Shown here one piece after another: positions 36,846 through 45,471 of a stretch of 64,000 nucleotides of DNA. Numbering within the stretch: the stretch's first letter is position 1; each line of letters begins with the position of its first letter. The notes below the pieces were generated by a model. That model made no database searches. It saw only the letters and a program-made list of their open reading frames with translations, and was not told where the DNA came from. The stretch covers positions 10,667,501-10,731,500 of the forward strand of contig NZ_CP069338.1 in assembly GCF_016859125.1 (NCBI RefSeq), in the 5' to 3' direction. The DNA comes from Archangium violaceum (GTDB taxonomy: Bacteria > Myxococcota > Myxococcia > Myxococcales > Myxococcaceae). The position numbers were made by a program, and so were the translations under genes.

Positions 36846-38162
36846 ATGCCACCTCCGCGATTGATGATGGATGTCTACGAGGAGCACCTCAGCGAGGCGG
36901 GCTTCCTCTGGACCCGGTGGGAACGCTGCCTGGCCTCACCGGCCGTGGACCTCACGGCAACCGAAGCCCAGGAGGAGCGGCTCCTGGCCCACCTGGACGG
37001 ACTCGCCCTCGGTGGCCCCGAGGTCGCCGAACGGCTGCTCATTCCCACCCTCGAGTTGGAAGCACCGACAGAGGTGGCCTCGGCCGCCTTCGCGCTGCTC
37101 GCGAGCGGTGAGAACGGGGCGAAGCATGTCCTGGAGCGGCTCGAGGCGGGCAAGGGCTCGGCCCTCGCTGGAATCCAACGGGCCCTGGAGCTCGACGATT
37201 CGCTGGCCCCCGCAGCGCTCCTCCCGCTGTTGAGTTCGTCCAGCGTGGATGCCCAGGCGGTAGTGCTCGAAGCGCTGGTGTTCCGGAGAGCTGTGCCTCC
37301 CTCCGCCCTGGCGAGGTTCCTCTCGCACGCTGACCCGAGGCTCCAGGGCGCTGCCCTGCTCGGCTTGGATGGACGTCCCGAGGAGAGCGCCAGGAAGGCG
37401 CTGAACGCCGCGCTCGACGATCCCCATGTGCGCGTGCGGAATGCAGCGCTCATCTCGGGACTGATTGCCGGCCTCCGAAGGACCTGGGATAAGTGCCAGA
37501 AGTGGGCTGCGGAGCCCTCGGCGGCCGGCGCGCAGGCGCGGGTGCTCCTCGCCCTCGGGGGAAGCGAGCAGGACGTCACCAAGCTCGTGAAGTTGCTGGA
37601 CATCCCGGAGCTGCGTTCCTCCGCCCTCTGGGCGCTCGGCTTCAGCGGCCAAGTAGCGGCCGCGGAGGCGTGTCTCACTTGGATGGAGAAGGACCGGGGG
37701 ACGGCCGCGCTCGCCGCAGAGGCGTTCTCCGCTATCACCGGGTTGCGGCTCGAGGGCACCTATGTGGGTCCTCCTCGGGAGGATGAAGCCGAGGAACCCA
37801 TTCCCCTGGAGGAGGAGGACCTCGACGCCGACCTCGTCCCCGGCCCGGAGGATGCGCTGGCCACTCCGGCGCCTGATGCGGTCGTCGCTTGGTGGAAGGA
37901 GGCACGAGCACGCTTCGACCCGGGCACCCGCTATCTGCGGGGCACCCCCTTCAGCGCACAGTCGCTCCTCGGGGCGCTCCGCCAGGAGCCGATGCGCCGA
38001 CGGGGGGTGTTGGCGCTGGAGCTGGCCATCCGGAGCCGGGGGCAGTTCCGGCTCGAAGCCCGGGCCTTTACCCGCCGTCAGGCGTCCGAGCTGGCCAGAG
38101 CGCTCGCCGCCCCAGCATCCATCTCGCCCCGCCGCTTCGACGGGCTGATGACCCAAGGCTGA
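36846..38162 (+). CDS. TIGR02270 family HEAT-repeat protein (copy A)
   Basis: 438 residues, starting directly after the DUF6484 stop. HEAT-like helical repeats run through the middle (EVASAAFALLASGENGAKHV, SALARFLSHADPRLQGAALL, DPHVRVRNAALISGLIAGL), then an acidic linker (EEPIPLEEEDLDADLVPG) and a C-terminal helical part. TIGR02270 is known as a multi-copy family in Myxococcus and present in Pseudomonas near type VI genes; probably a scaffold. It is convergent with the secreted-protein gene, the two stops being 7 bp apart. Confidence 0.85.
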   Translation: MPPPRLMMDVYEEHLSEAGFLWTRWERCLASPAVDLTATEAQEERLLAHLDGLALGGPEVAERLLIPTLELEAPTEVASAAFALLASGENGAKHVLERLEAGKGSALAGIQRALELDDSLAPAALLPLLSSSSVDAQAVVLEALVFRRAVPPSALARFLSHADPRLQGAALLGLDGRPEESARKALNAALDDPHVRVRNAALISGLIAGLRRTWDKCQKWAAEPSAAGAQARVLLALGGSEQDVTKLVKLLDIPELRSSALWALGFSGQVAAAEACLTWMEKDRGTAALAAEAFSAITGLRLEGTYVGPPREDEAEEPIPLEEEDLDADLVPGPEDALATPAPDAVVAWWKEARARFDPGTRYLRGTPFSAQSLLGALRQEPMRRRGVLALELAIRSRGQFRLEARAFTRRQASELARALAAPASISPRRFDGLMTQG

Positions 38163-38169
38163 AAGCCGC

Positions 38170-39039
38170 CTACTTCTTCGGCTGGACGTCCACCTGGACC
38201 TGGGCCCGTGACATCAGGAGGAACTTCGTGTCGCTCAACCAGGCCTCGACGGTGCTCTTTCCCGGGCGCAGTGCCTGATACGTGGAGGAAGTGCTGGACT
38301 GCTTCGTTAAGTCAAGCTCCTCCGGGTTGGATTGGATTTCGATGCGCAACTGCTGCGACGCCTGGGACTGCTTGGGATGGACCTGGACCTCCACTTCCTC
38401 GCCAACCTGGAGCTGAGACTTCGACACCGTCACCTTGTCGATGCGCGGCAGGCTCTGGGTCACGTGCTGGCTCACGTGCCGCTCCATGAAGCCCTGGAGG
38501 GAGCGCGCGATGGGCTCCACCGAGGTACCACTGGTGTCGCGCAGCTCGACGTACACATTGTGGAAGATCCAGAACACCGTCTGGAGCGGCGTGTCAGGCA
38601 TCTGGACGGAGAGCTGCCCCAGCCAGGCCGGTCCCCGGACATAGGGAACCCTGGACATGGAGGTGGTGGTCACCCCCGAGAGGAAGCGTTCCCGCGCGGC
38701 GGCGGTGCCGTTACTGAAGACATGGACCTTGAGGATGAAAGTGGCCTTGCCACGCCGGAAGCTCCACTTCCGCATGACCAAGTCGCCGGGGAGTGTGTAG
38801 ACATCCTCCGATAAAGGTTCCCAGCCCGCCTCGGGCGTGGGCAGGAACTCCTTCACACCGTCCCAGTCCGCAACCACCCCGACGTCCGGGTTCGGGCTGA
38901 AGACGACCTGATCGAAACCAATCCGGTCCTTGAACTCCTTCAACTTCTGCGGATTAACCAACGACATGGGTTCTCCCCAGGCAGTCGCGCCGAAAGCCCA
39001 GCACCGCAAAATCATACACAGGACCGGACGAAGACTCAT
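38170..39039 (-). CDS. Exported protein, candidate immunity partner (copy A)
   Basis: 289 residues. N-terminal signal (ILRCWAFGATAWG) predicts export to the periplasm. The mature part is alpha/beta at first (FKDRIGFDQVVFSPNPDVG) and ends in an Ig-like strand domain (LQVGEEVEVQVHPKQSQ, LRPGKSTVEAWLSDTKFLLM). It is the last gene of the DUF2169-to-effector operon. Position and export signal suggest it protects against the effector encoded just before it, or helps load it; I know no family match. Confidence 0.6.
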   Translation of the reverse strand: MSLRPVLCMILRCWAFGATAWGEPMSLVNPQKLKEFKDRIGFDQVVFSPNPDVGVVADWDGVKEFLPTPEAGWEPLSEDVYTLPGDLVMRKWSFRRGKATFILKVHVFSNGTAAARERFLSGVTTTSMSRVPYVRGPAWLGQLSVQMPDTPLQTVFWIFHNVYVELRDTSGTSVEPIARSLQGFMERHVSQHVTQSLPRIDKVTVSKSQLQVGEEVEVQVHPKQSQASQQLRIEIQSNPEELDLTKQSSTSSTYQALRPGKSTVEAWLSDTKFLLMSRAQVQVDVQPKK

Positions 39040-39102
39040 GAATCATATGACAGTCGTCACAGGCGTAACAATGAGGATGTCCTCGAGCATCCCGGGCCGT
39101 TC

Positions 39103-40203
39103 TCAGTTGGGATAGGGATAGCGTTTCGGGTCATAGTCGATGGTGTTTTCGAGGTACCTCCAGGTCTTTTCCGTCCCGAGGTGAGGCCCCGCGCACGCAT
39201 CCAGGATCTTGCCGGCCATGCGGACAAACGCATGCTCGTCGAAGGGCTTCCGCTTGGGGTCCAGGGGCATGACGATCTTGTCGGTGCCGTTACTCCGGTA
39301 GAACGGGTTGTTACAGGCCCCCACGCCAACCAGGTCCGTCGTCTGGATGTACCCGAAGGGGACCATCCACAGCCACTCCGTGCTCACTCCCAGGGCCGCA
39401 GCAAATACCTGCACGGCGGACGCTTGGTCGAAGCAACAGCACTCCTCGGGCTCTGCCTTCATGTACGCATTGAGCTCGAACACCCGATCCGCAAGATCGA
39501 AGCGGGGCGCGCCTGCTTTCGTGTCGTACTCGAGCCCGTGACCCGTGTGGCAGTAGCGGGTGATCTTCTCCATGACCTCGCTGGGAGTCTTCAGACCCAC
39601 CACGCCCATCCTGTTGCAGATGAAGCGGAGTACCTCGGCCCAGACCCCCGTCTTGAAAGGGATGATGGGGACCGCGGGGAGGAAGAAGACCTCCACGTCG
39701 GACCCGCCCAAGGCGATGGTGGCCCCAGGATCCGCGAAGGAAACCTCCCATTGGATGCTGCCGCGGTACCAGGCAACTCTATAGGGCAGCGTCTTGATCT
39801 GGGCCTTGACGACGTGCTCCCCCACGCCCAGCGGGAGCTTCGCGGTGATCTCCATGTCGCCCAGGCAGCCGAGCAGCTCTCCTTCGCCACTGACGTTCTC
39901 CGCCTCGATGACCTTGACCTTGACCTCGACGTCCTTGGTGGCGCCATCGGCCTCATGGATGAGCATGGCGGCCGCCTTCTTGGAGTACGCCGCCTCCTGC
40001 GGAAGGCCCATCTTCTTGGCATCGGTCCAGACGTCATTGACGTCCTCGCCCTTCTTCCAGTGGGGCGGGGAGATCAGCGTCTTGCCGCGGCTGACCTTGA
40101 TGGTCCCCTTGAAGGTCACCTCCAGGATTTCAGCCCGGAGCTTCCACTCCTTCAGCTCGGCGGAGGCTGCCACCGGGACATTGACGGCTTCGCCGATTTC
40201 CAT
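39103..40203 (-). CDS. Transglutaminase/papain-like effector, C-terminally clipped (copy A)
   Basis: 366 residues from ATG 40203 (AGGGGAG before it). The N-terminal ~180 residues are beta-rich. A C-terminal catalytic-looking part has the Cys cluster before FDQASAVQVFAAALG, then EHAFVRMAGKILDACAGPH: the C...H...D order and spacing of transglutaminase-like cysteine proteases. Copy A ends at TGA 39103-39105 after RYPYPN, where copy B has TGG and 20 more residues; the lost tail is still readable past the stop. Whether the shortened protein is active is unknown. Confidence 0.65.
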   Translation of the reverse strand: MEIGEAVNVPVAASAELKEWKLRAEILEVTFKGTIKVSRGKTLISPPHWKKGEDVNDVWTDAKKMGLPQEAAYSKKAAAMLIHEADGATKDVEVKVKVIEAENVSGEGELLGCLGDMEITAKLPLGVGEHVVKAQIKTLPYRVAWYRGSIQWEVSFADPGATIALGGSDVEVFFLPAVPIIPFKTGVWAEVLRFICNRMGVVGLKTPSEVMEKITRYCHTGHGLEYDTKAGAPRFDLADRVFELNAYMKAEPEECCCFDQASAVQVFAAALGVSTEWLWMVPFGYIQTTDLVGVGACNNPFYRSNGTDKIVMPLDPKRKPFDEHAFVRMAGKILDACAGPHLGTEKTWRYLENTIDYDPKRYPYPN

Positions 40204-40268
40204 AGCCACTCCCCTTGCGTTTCCCGGACACAACCCGGAACCCTCGCCGTCATCGCGACGGACGGAGC

Positions 40269-40652
40269 TCAGCCCATGATGTTCTTCTTGTTGTGAAAGA
40301 GCGGGTCGCCCAGGCGGCATACGTTCTTGCCTTCGAACTTCACGTCGAAGGAATACATCATGAACTCCGCCGGCCCCTTGGTGGAGCCGCTCACGACGCC
40401 TCCGCCGGCCGTGCCCGCCTCGTCGCCCGCCGTCTGCTTGTACTGAGCGCCCTTCACCATGGGCATCTTGCCGTTGACAGTCACCGACGTCGGGCCCTTC
40501 GAGGCGTCCGAGGACATGCCCGTGTTCGGGTAGGGAATCGGGACGGGCCCTCCAGGCGTGGGCGTCTTGCACACATCGGGGAACACGATGCTCTGTCCCC
40601 CGCTGTCCTCGCTGGCGATGCCCCGACCGTTGGCGAAGACCTTCGTGCTCAT
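40269..40652 (-). CDS. PAAR-like DUF4150 protein (copy A)
   Basis: 127 residues. MSTKVFANGRGIASEDSGGQ, FPDVCKTPTPGGPVPIPYPN and GDEAGTAGGGVVSGSTKG are typical of DUF4150, a PAAR-like tip protein of type VI secretion. It differs from copy B by two residues. In copy B it overlaps the ketosynthase-like gene by ATGA; here the IS lies between, so it may have lost its promoter. Confidence 0.9.
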   Translation of the reverse strand: MSTKVFANGRGIASEDSGGQSIVFPDVCKTPTPGGPVPIPYPNTGMSSDASKGPTSVTVNGKMPMVKGAQYKQTAGDEAGTAGGGVVSGSTKGPAEFMMYSFDVKFEGKNVCRLGDPLFHNKKNIMG

Positions 40653-40730
40653 CGCGCCTCCTGACGTGGGACCGCCCCCACCAACGCAGCCCCTCGAGCG
40701 TCGCGGTCAGACGAGCACCATATCAGACCC

Positions 40731-42410
40731 CAGGATTGATCCAAAGTCCATAGGAGAGGTTTTGAAGAGGCGGAGAGCAAGTCCAGACATTCACAGGCAA
40801 AGAGGGAGCATCCCTCCGGACGGCGCCTGAAAGAGGGGCGCCGTGGAAGGACAGGAGTGAAGGTACACAGGCCGAACAGCCAGGGGAGAAGAGGCGCGGG
40901 AAGGCCGGAGCGGGAGCAGCTGGCGGGCGCTCAGGCAAGTGTGGCCAGACTCTCGGGCAGCACGGCCAGACCCAACAGGCCCTGGTAGAGCACCTCCATG
41001 GTGCGTGCGAAGCTTTGGGGCCGTTTGTCGCGAGTCGGCAGGTGCGTGCGCACCAGGGCCAGCAGGTTGTAGGCCAGCAAACGCAGCCAGCTGAGCACCA
41101 GGGGTGCATTGCCTCGCAGGCTGGGCGAGGCGCTGTCCTCCTCCAGCACCACGTCCGCTGTCCAGTTGGGCCCGTTCTCAATCCCCCAGTGCCGGCGTAC
41201 CAGCGTCAGCATCCGCTCCGGGGACAGTTGCCCTGTGGGAATGGAGGTGAGGAACAGCCGCGTCTCCACCTTCGGCAGCTCGCCGTCTCTGGTTCGCGTC
41301 TGCCTCACCCATACCCATTGCTGGGCGCCGGGAAAGTCCTCCTCTGGCGGCTTGTCCACCACCCTCAACTCCCTCTCCACCCACTCCCCGCTCGTCCGCT
41401 CGCGCGTGCGCACCTTCACTGGCGCCACCGCCAGCGCCACCCACGCCTTGTCATGTAGCCGGTGGAAGTTCTCCTTGAGCGCCATCAGGTAGTGCTTGCC
41501 CGCCTCCCTCACCACCCGCGCATTGGCCGCGCTCGTCATTCCCGCGTCCACTGTCACGTACTCGAAATGCCGCCCGAACTTCTCCACCACCCGTTTGAAC
41601 AACTCCGGGAACGCCGTCGCCTCTCCCTGCTTGCCTTCCAGCAACTTCTGGTCGAGCACCGGCTGGGCCGCGCTGCTGGTGAGACTGGCGCGCAGCGCGT
41701 ACGGGTACCAGTACTCCCGCCCCTGCTCATCCTTCGTCGTGTGGCTCGGCTCGCACGGCGGCTGCCCCGGCGTGCTCTCCCTGCCTTCCCGTCAATGCTG
41801 ACGACGCCCCGGGCGAAGAGCTCATGGCGTATCAGCCCCACTTCCAGGCCTCGGTGCACCATCTGGTGCACCTCCTGCTCCAACCCCTCTGGCTCCAACT
41901 TCCCCAGCAGCCTATCCAACGTCGTGTCGGACACCGGCCGCTTCAGCCCCTCGGGCGCCGTGCCTTCGCGCAGCATGTCCTCCCCCAGCGCCTCGGCATG
42001 CCTCAACACCCGCCGCCCCACCGCCATCGCCTGCACCAGCAGCATCAACATCGCCGCCAGCGGGTGCCTCTGTCCCCGGCGGGCCCGGGGTCCTTTACCT
42101 CCTTGAATGTCAGCCCCAGGCTCGCCATCATCCTCTGCACGCGGGAGGGGGTTTCCTGCTCGTCCTTCTTCCCCTTCCCGTTTCCCGCTTGGGGTGTGGA
42201 TGGCCCGCCAGTCCTCCCGCCCCGGTTTTTCTTCCCACTCATCCTTCTTCTCCCCGGACCTGTCCGGCCCGTCTCCGGCTCTGTGCTGGCGCTCCCCCTC
42301 GCGATCTGCCCGCGGCTGCTCGCCTCCGGTGGGCGCCTGTAGGCGGGACTATACTTCAGCCGTAGGCCCGGGTGGGATGACCTCTCCCGTGGGACTTTGA
42401 ATCAAGCCTG
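40731..42410 (-). mobile_element. Insertion sequence (ISAs1/IS4-superfamily type), decayed
   Basis: The terminal inverted repeats are CAGGATTGATCCAAAGTCC (left) and, reading inward from the right, CAGGCTTGATTCAAAGTCC: 17 of 19 match. Both sides carry the direct repeat ATATCAGACC (40720-40729 and 42411-42420, possibly one base longer). Copy B has the uninterrupted target CCATATCAGACC. The element is therefore a clean insertion of about 1.68 kb into copy A after the duplication. The transposase inside is frameshifted. Confidence 0.92.
40931..42242 (-). pseudogene. Transposase, two frameshifts
   Basis: The start MSGKKNRGGRTGG at 42242 has a basic N-terminus. A frame change near 42070 enters MLMLLVQAMAVGRRVLRHAE and VVSIDGKAGR (first catalytic Asp); a second near 41785 enters YWYPYALRASLTSSAAQPVL, YVTVDAGMTSAANARVV (second Asp) and RRHWGIENGPNWTADVVLEE (Glu region). 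DDE fold of the ISAs1/IS4 group. The two shifts prevent a full-length product, so the element is probably not self-mobile. Confidence 0.85.
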
Positions 42411-43404
42411 ATATCAGACCCGGGGCCTCCCTGTACCCCCGCTGGATGCCAATGGCCGTGAGCGACACCAGCAGCGGTCCGAGCGCGGCGCCCGGGTCTC
42501 CCATGCAATCGACGGGGTGCTCGAAGCGGAAACCCTCCTCGAAGTAGCGCGAATGCCGCAGATAGGACACCCCCCACTCCTTGGACCAGAAGCTCTCACC
42601 GTTCAGACCGGCGTAGACACACCGGACCCGGGGCGCCTGTCCGGCCAGCGAGGAGAAGAGCTCGCGAAATGCATCCGACAGGCCTTCTCCGAGATGGGGC
42701 TCCGTCGCATACAGGTGCCCCTTCTCGACACCTGTGCCGCCCCCCAGAACATGGGCAATGGGAGTCAACCCCAGCCGCCGCCCGCGTCCCAGCCGGCCCA
42801 GCAACATGAAGCTGGCTCCTTCGCCAGGCACGAACCCATCCGTGAGCCCCTGGACCCGGAGGCGCTTCTCGTCCCACAAGGCGTCCAGCAACGGCAGGTC
42901 GCAATAGGTGTCCACCCCTCCCACCAGGACCTGCTCCAGGGAGGCAGTCCCCAGTCTCCGCAGCGCCTCCGCGAGCGCCAACAGCCCCCCCGCCCGACCC
43001 TGGGGAAACAGCTTGCTGCCGCGGACATCCAACTCCACGCCGGACTGGTGCGCGAGCTGCTCAAGAAACTTCGGGCCGACGACGCCGCCATCTTCGGGAA
43101 GAGCCAGCAGGAGCGTAGGCTTCGAGAGGCCCTGGGCCGCCTGCTGGAGCGCGGAGGAGGCCAGCCGCAACATGCGTGCGTAGCGGGCCGTGGGGACCTT
43201 CAGCATGGCCTGGGGAAGGCTCAGCTCGGGCAGGAACTCCTCGTCGAGGAAGCCCGCCAGGATGGGCTCGGAGTGCCGGTCGACGAATGAGGATTCTCGC
43301 ACTCGCACGATTCCGGCCCGAAGGGCGGCGGCCACGGCCGACGCGGTCAGCCCCACCGGCGCCACCATCCCGAGCCCGAGAATCTCCGCAGCCTGCGTTC
43401 GCAT
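42349..43404 (-). CDS. Ketosynthase-like protein, 3' end replaced by IS (copy A)
   Basis: Starts at ATG 43404. Thiolase-fold protein with VLVGGVDTYCDLPLLDALWD and DGFVPGEGASFMLLG as in beta-ketoacyl synthases, but the active-site Cys motif (TACSSG in true enzymes) is replaced by FPQGRAGG, so it is probably a non-catalytic scaffold. Such proteins accompany DUF2169 and PAAR-like genes in type VI effector loci. From 42410 on the reading frame runs into the IS, giving ~20 foreign residues in place of the native end seen in copy B. Confidence 0.75.
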   Translation of the reverse strand: MRTQAAEILGLGMVAPVGLTASAVAAALRAGIVRVRESSFVDRHSEPILAGFLDEEFLPELSLPQAMLKVPTARYARMLRLASSALQQAAQGLSKPTLLLALPEDGGVVGPKFLEQLAHQSGVELDVRGSKLFPQGRAGGLLALAEALRRLGTASLEQVLVGGVDTYCDLPLLDALWDEKRLRVQGLTDGFVPGEGASFMLLGRLGRGRRLGLTPIAHVLGGGTGVEKGHLYATEPHLGEGLSDAFRELFSSLAGQAPRVRCVYAGLNGESFWSKEWGVSYLRHSRYFEEGFRFEHPVDCMGDPGAALGPLLVSLTAIGIQRGYREAPGLISGLIQSPTGEVIPPGPTAEV

Positions 43405-43409
43405 GGGGA

Positions 43410-44438
43410 TTACGCTGCTCCCTCGAGGGATTTCAACTGGATGTGGGCCAGGCTCACCTTCAGTGCCTGCTTGTCGCAGGACACGGCGCCCCGCCAGAGC
43501 ATGCACAGGCGCTGGTGTCCCGGCTCGAGTTGCACCGTTTCCAGCTGCATCGGCGGCGCATGGCGCTTGCGCGCGATGAACACCGTGACGGAGAGGTCAC
43601 AGCGGGGCAGCGCGAACCGCAGAGTCCCCGCGGGCGAGACATTCACCAACTCCACCGGCTCCCCGCCCTTCAGGTGCCCCGAAGCGCACAGCCCCTCGGA
43701 CGAGGACTGGAAGAACTCACGCTTGAAGTCCAGGGGTAGATACGGAGCCCGGGTCGTCCGCCAAGCGTCGCCGTAGGTCCCCGCCAGAGCCACCCGGGGC
43801 GCCCACGAGGGAGGCACGTGCCCCACGCCGAAGGGCCTGGGCTGGTCCGACGGGGACTGGATGAGGTGGGACGGGTCCTCCAGGTTCGGCAACTTCGTGC
43901 CGAGCATCTCCGAGTGGCTCCGCTTGCCCCGGAATCCGGTGCCCACTGGGTTCCGGGGCTCAGAGAGGACCTGCGCATTGTCTCGGTCCACCACGTGGGT
44001 GCCACCAAAGGCCCGCTCGTAGACGAGCGGCAGGGTGACGAAGGGGGCAGGCGCGGAGATTCGCGGCCCCAGCACGCCCCGAGCCCAGTGGCGGTCTCCG
44101 AACACCAGAATCACCTTGCGAAGCAATCCCACCTTCACGGAGATGGGGCATGACTCCACTGGACGTCCCCGGGGCGCGTGTGCCTCACCGACGAGGACAA
44201 CGTCCGTGTGTGGCTTGAGGAGGTGAACTTCGCTCGCGTACTTCAGGCTCGACTGTCCGGGCTCGCCCCAGTACTCGTCCGCCACCACAAGGGGGCGCTG
44301 CTTCGCGGCGACCCGAAGCGCCCCGGCCTGGATGTCGAACGTGGCCTTGACCATCACGTACGCCGTGTCGACGCCCCGCTCATCGGGAAGAATCGCGAGA
44401 TTGACGATGAACGGCGTGTCGTTCTGGAGCTGGAGCAT
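43410..44438 (-). CDS. DUF2169 adaptor protein (copy A)
   Basis: 342 residues from ATG 44438. It begins MLQLQNDTPFIVNLAILPDE and holds VVLVGEAHAPRGRPVESCPI, YERAFGGTHVVDRDN and NPVGTGFRGKRSHSEMLG, the signature of DUF2169, a family of type VI secretion adaptors/chaperones that load PAAR-containing effectors. First gene of the minus-strand operon DUF2169 - ketosynthase-like - DUF4150 - effector - exported partner. Confidence 0.9.
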   Translation of the reverse strand: MLQLQNDTPFIVNLAILPDERGVDTAYVMVKATFDIQAGALRVAAKQRPLVVADEYWGEPGQSSLKYASEVHLLKPHTDVVLVGEAHAPRGRPVESCPISVKVGLLRKVILVFGDRHWARGVLGPRISAPAPFVTLPLVYERAFGGTHVVDRDNAQVLSEPRNPVGTGFRGKRSHSEMLGTKLPNLEDPSHLIQSPSDQPRPFGVGHVPPSWAPRVALAGTYGDAWRTTRAPYLPLDFKREFFQSSSEGLCASGHLKGGEPVELVNVSPAGTLRFALPRCDLSVTVFIARKRHAPPMQLETVQLEPGHQRLCMLWRGAVSCDKQALKVSLAHIQLKSLEGAA

Positions 44439-44734
44439 GGCGGTGACTGCGAGGCGCCCAATATACCGGGAGGGATCGCCGTGTCCCAGCCCGCCCCCCC
44501 AGGGATTCACCAGCACTCTCACATACGTCGTCTGCTGTCTCAAGCGAAGGCGGAGATGACGAGGAGCCGAGCTGGCCGATGGGGGCGTGGCGAAAGAGCG
44601 CACATCCGGCAGGACAAGGCTGGGCTGCTGCGGAGGACCTTCGCGCTGGACGTCTGTTCCGAAATCCGCAGCTCCCGGTGGGTATCAGCACATGAGCTCG
44701 GGAAATTTCTCCCGGCTTCTACCCGGAGTCTCGA
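44439..44734. promoter_or_regulatory. Divergent control region, copy A
   Basis: 296 bp between the DUF2169 operon (minus) and the coiled-coil gene (plus). It must carry both promoters. Most of it is conserved in copy B (55098-55387) with small indels, but I see no clear -35/-10 or sigma-54 match. Confidence 0.4.
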
Positions 44735-45358
44735 ATGGTCTTCCTCTCCATCATCGCCAACAACCTCGGCAAGATCGCCACCGCAGCGGCAGCCACCTTG
44801 GGCGTCGTCGGCTACGTCAACCGCGAGCGCATCCGCCAGAGCTGGTTCTCGGACGAGGAGTCCGGTTCCGAGAAGCGGAACCAGGGACGCCCCCAGGACG
44901 TGACGGACGTGCTCAAGACGGCCGGGTCACTCAAGAACCTCCACGGCCATCTGGCTCCGGACGAGCTGGACAAGAAGCATGCGGAGTTGCTGGACAAGCT
45001 CACCGCGATGAACACCAAGACGATGACCGATTTCAGGCTGCTCATTAACGAGGCGCAGTCGGAGGTCATCACCTCCATGGCCGAGCTCGAGGGCCAGCTC
45101 GACGCTCAGCGGAGCGAGACGCGGGCGCTCGGCGAGGAGCTGCGCGAGGCCGTGGCGGACCTGACGCGCCGCCAGGAGGCGGTGGAGCAATTTCTCCACG
45201 GGAAGGACAAGGGAGAGGTCTTCGCCGTGCCCGGGCGCCAGCGCACCGCCGCTACGACTACGACTCCGAGCAAGCAGGAGGAGACGGGCAAGAAGCCCTC
45301 CCCCAGCGGCAGGCGCAAGGGCAACGGGAGCACCGCGCCCGAGACGCGTGCGCCCTGA
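44735..45358 (+). CDS. Coiled-coil protein with hydrophobic N-terminus (copy A)
   Basis: 207 residues. Hydrophobic start (IIANNLGKIATAAAATLGVV), then a long coiled coil (~60-165; ELEGQLDAQRSETRALGEEL) and a basic disordered tail ending PETRAP. Possibly membrane-tethered. It ends each tandem unit and is followed by an intrinsic terminator. Function unknown. Confidence 0.75.
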   Translation: MVFLSIIANNLGKIATAAAATLGVVGYVNRERIRQSWFSDEESGSEKRNQGRPQDVTDVLKTAGSLKNLHGHLAPDELDKKHAELLDKLTAMNTKTMTDFRLLINEAQSEVITSMAELEGQLDAQRSETRALGEELREAVADLTRRQEAVEQFLHGKDKGEVFAVPGRQRTAATTTTPSKQEETGKKPSPSGRRKGNGSTAPETRAP

Positions 45359-45385
45359 CGCGCTCCCCCGCCCTCTCGCAGCTGC

Positions 45386-45421
45386 ATGCCGGTGGTGGCC
45401 CACGAGCCCCCGGCATTTTTT
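45386..45421 (+). terminator. Intrinsic terminator, copy A
   Basis: ATGCCGG ... CCGGCAT then TTTTTT, 28 bp after the coiled-coil stop codon. Same hairpin as at 34793 and 56027. Confidence 0.9.
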
Positions 45422-45471
45422 GGCCTCGAGCGGCGCGCAGCATCACCAGCCTGGGCTACCGACGCTCCGTG

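Larger units (their letters stand above)
36186..45421. repeat. Tandem block, copy A
   Basis: Eight genes in the same order, orientation and near-identical sequence recur at 48527-56061 (copy B). The upstream similarity begins around GCAGTTGCT...CCCCACTCGCGCGGTGATCG and ends with the shared terminator. Copy A differs by an IS insertion (40731-42410) and a nonsense change in the effector gene. Confidence 0.9.
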
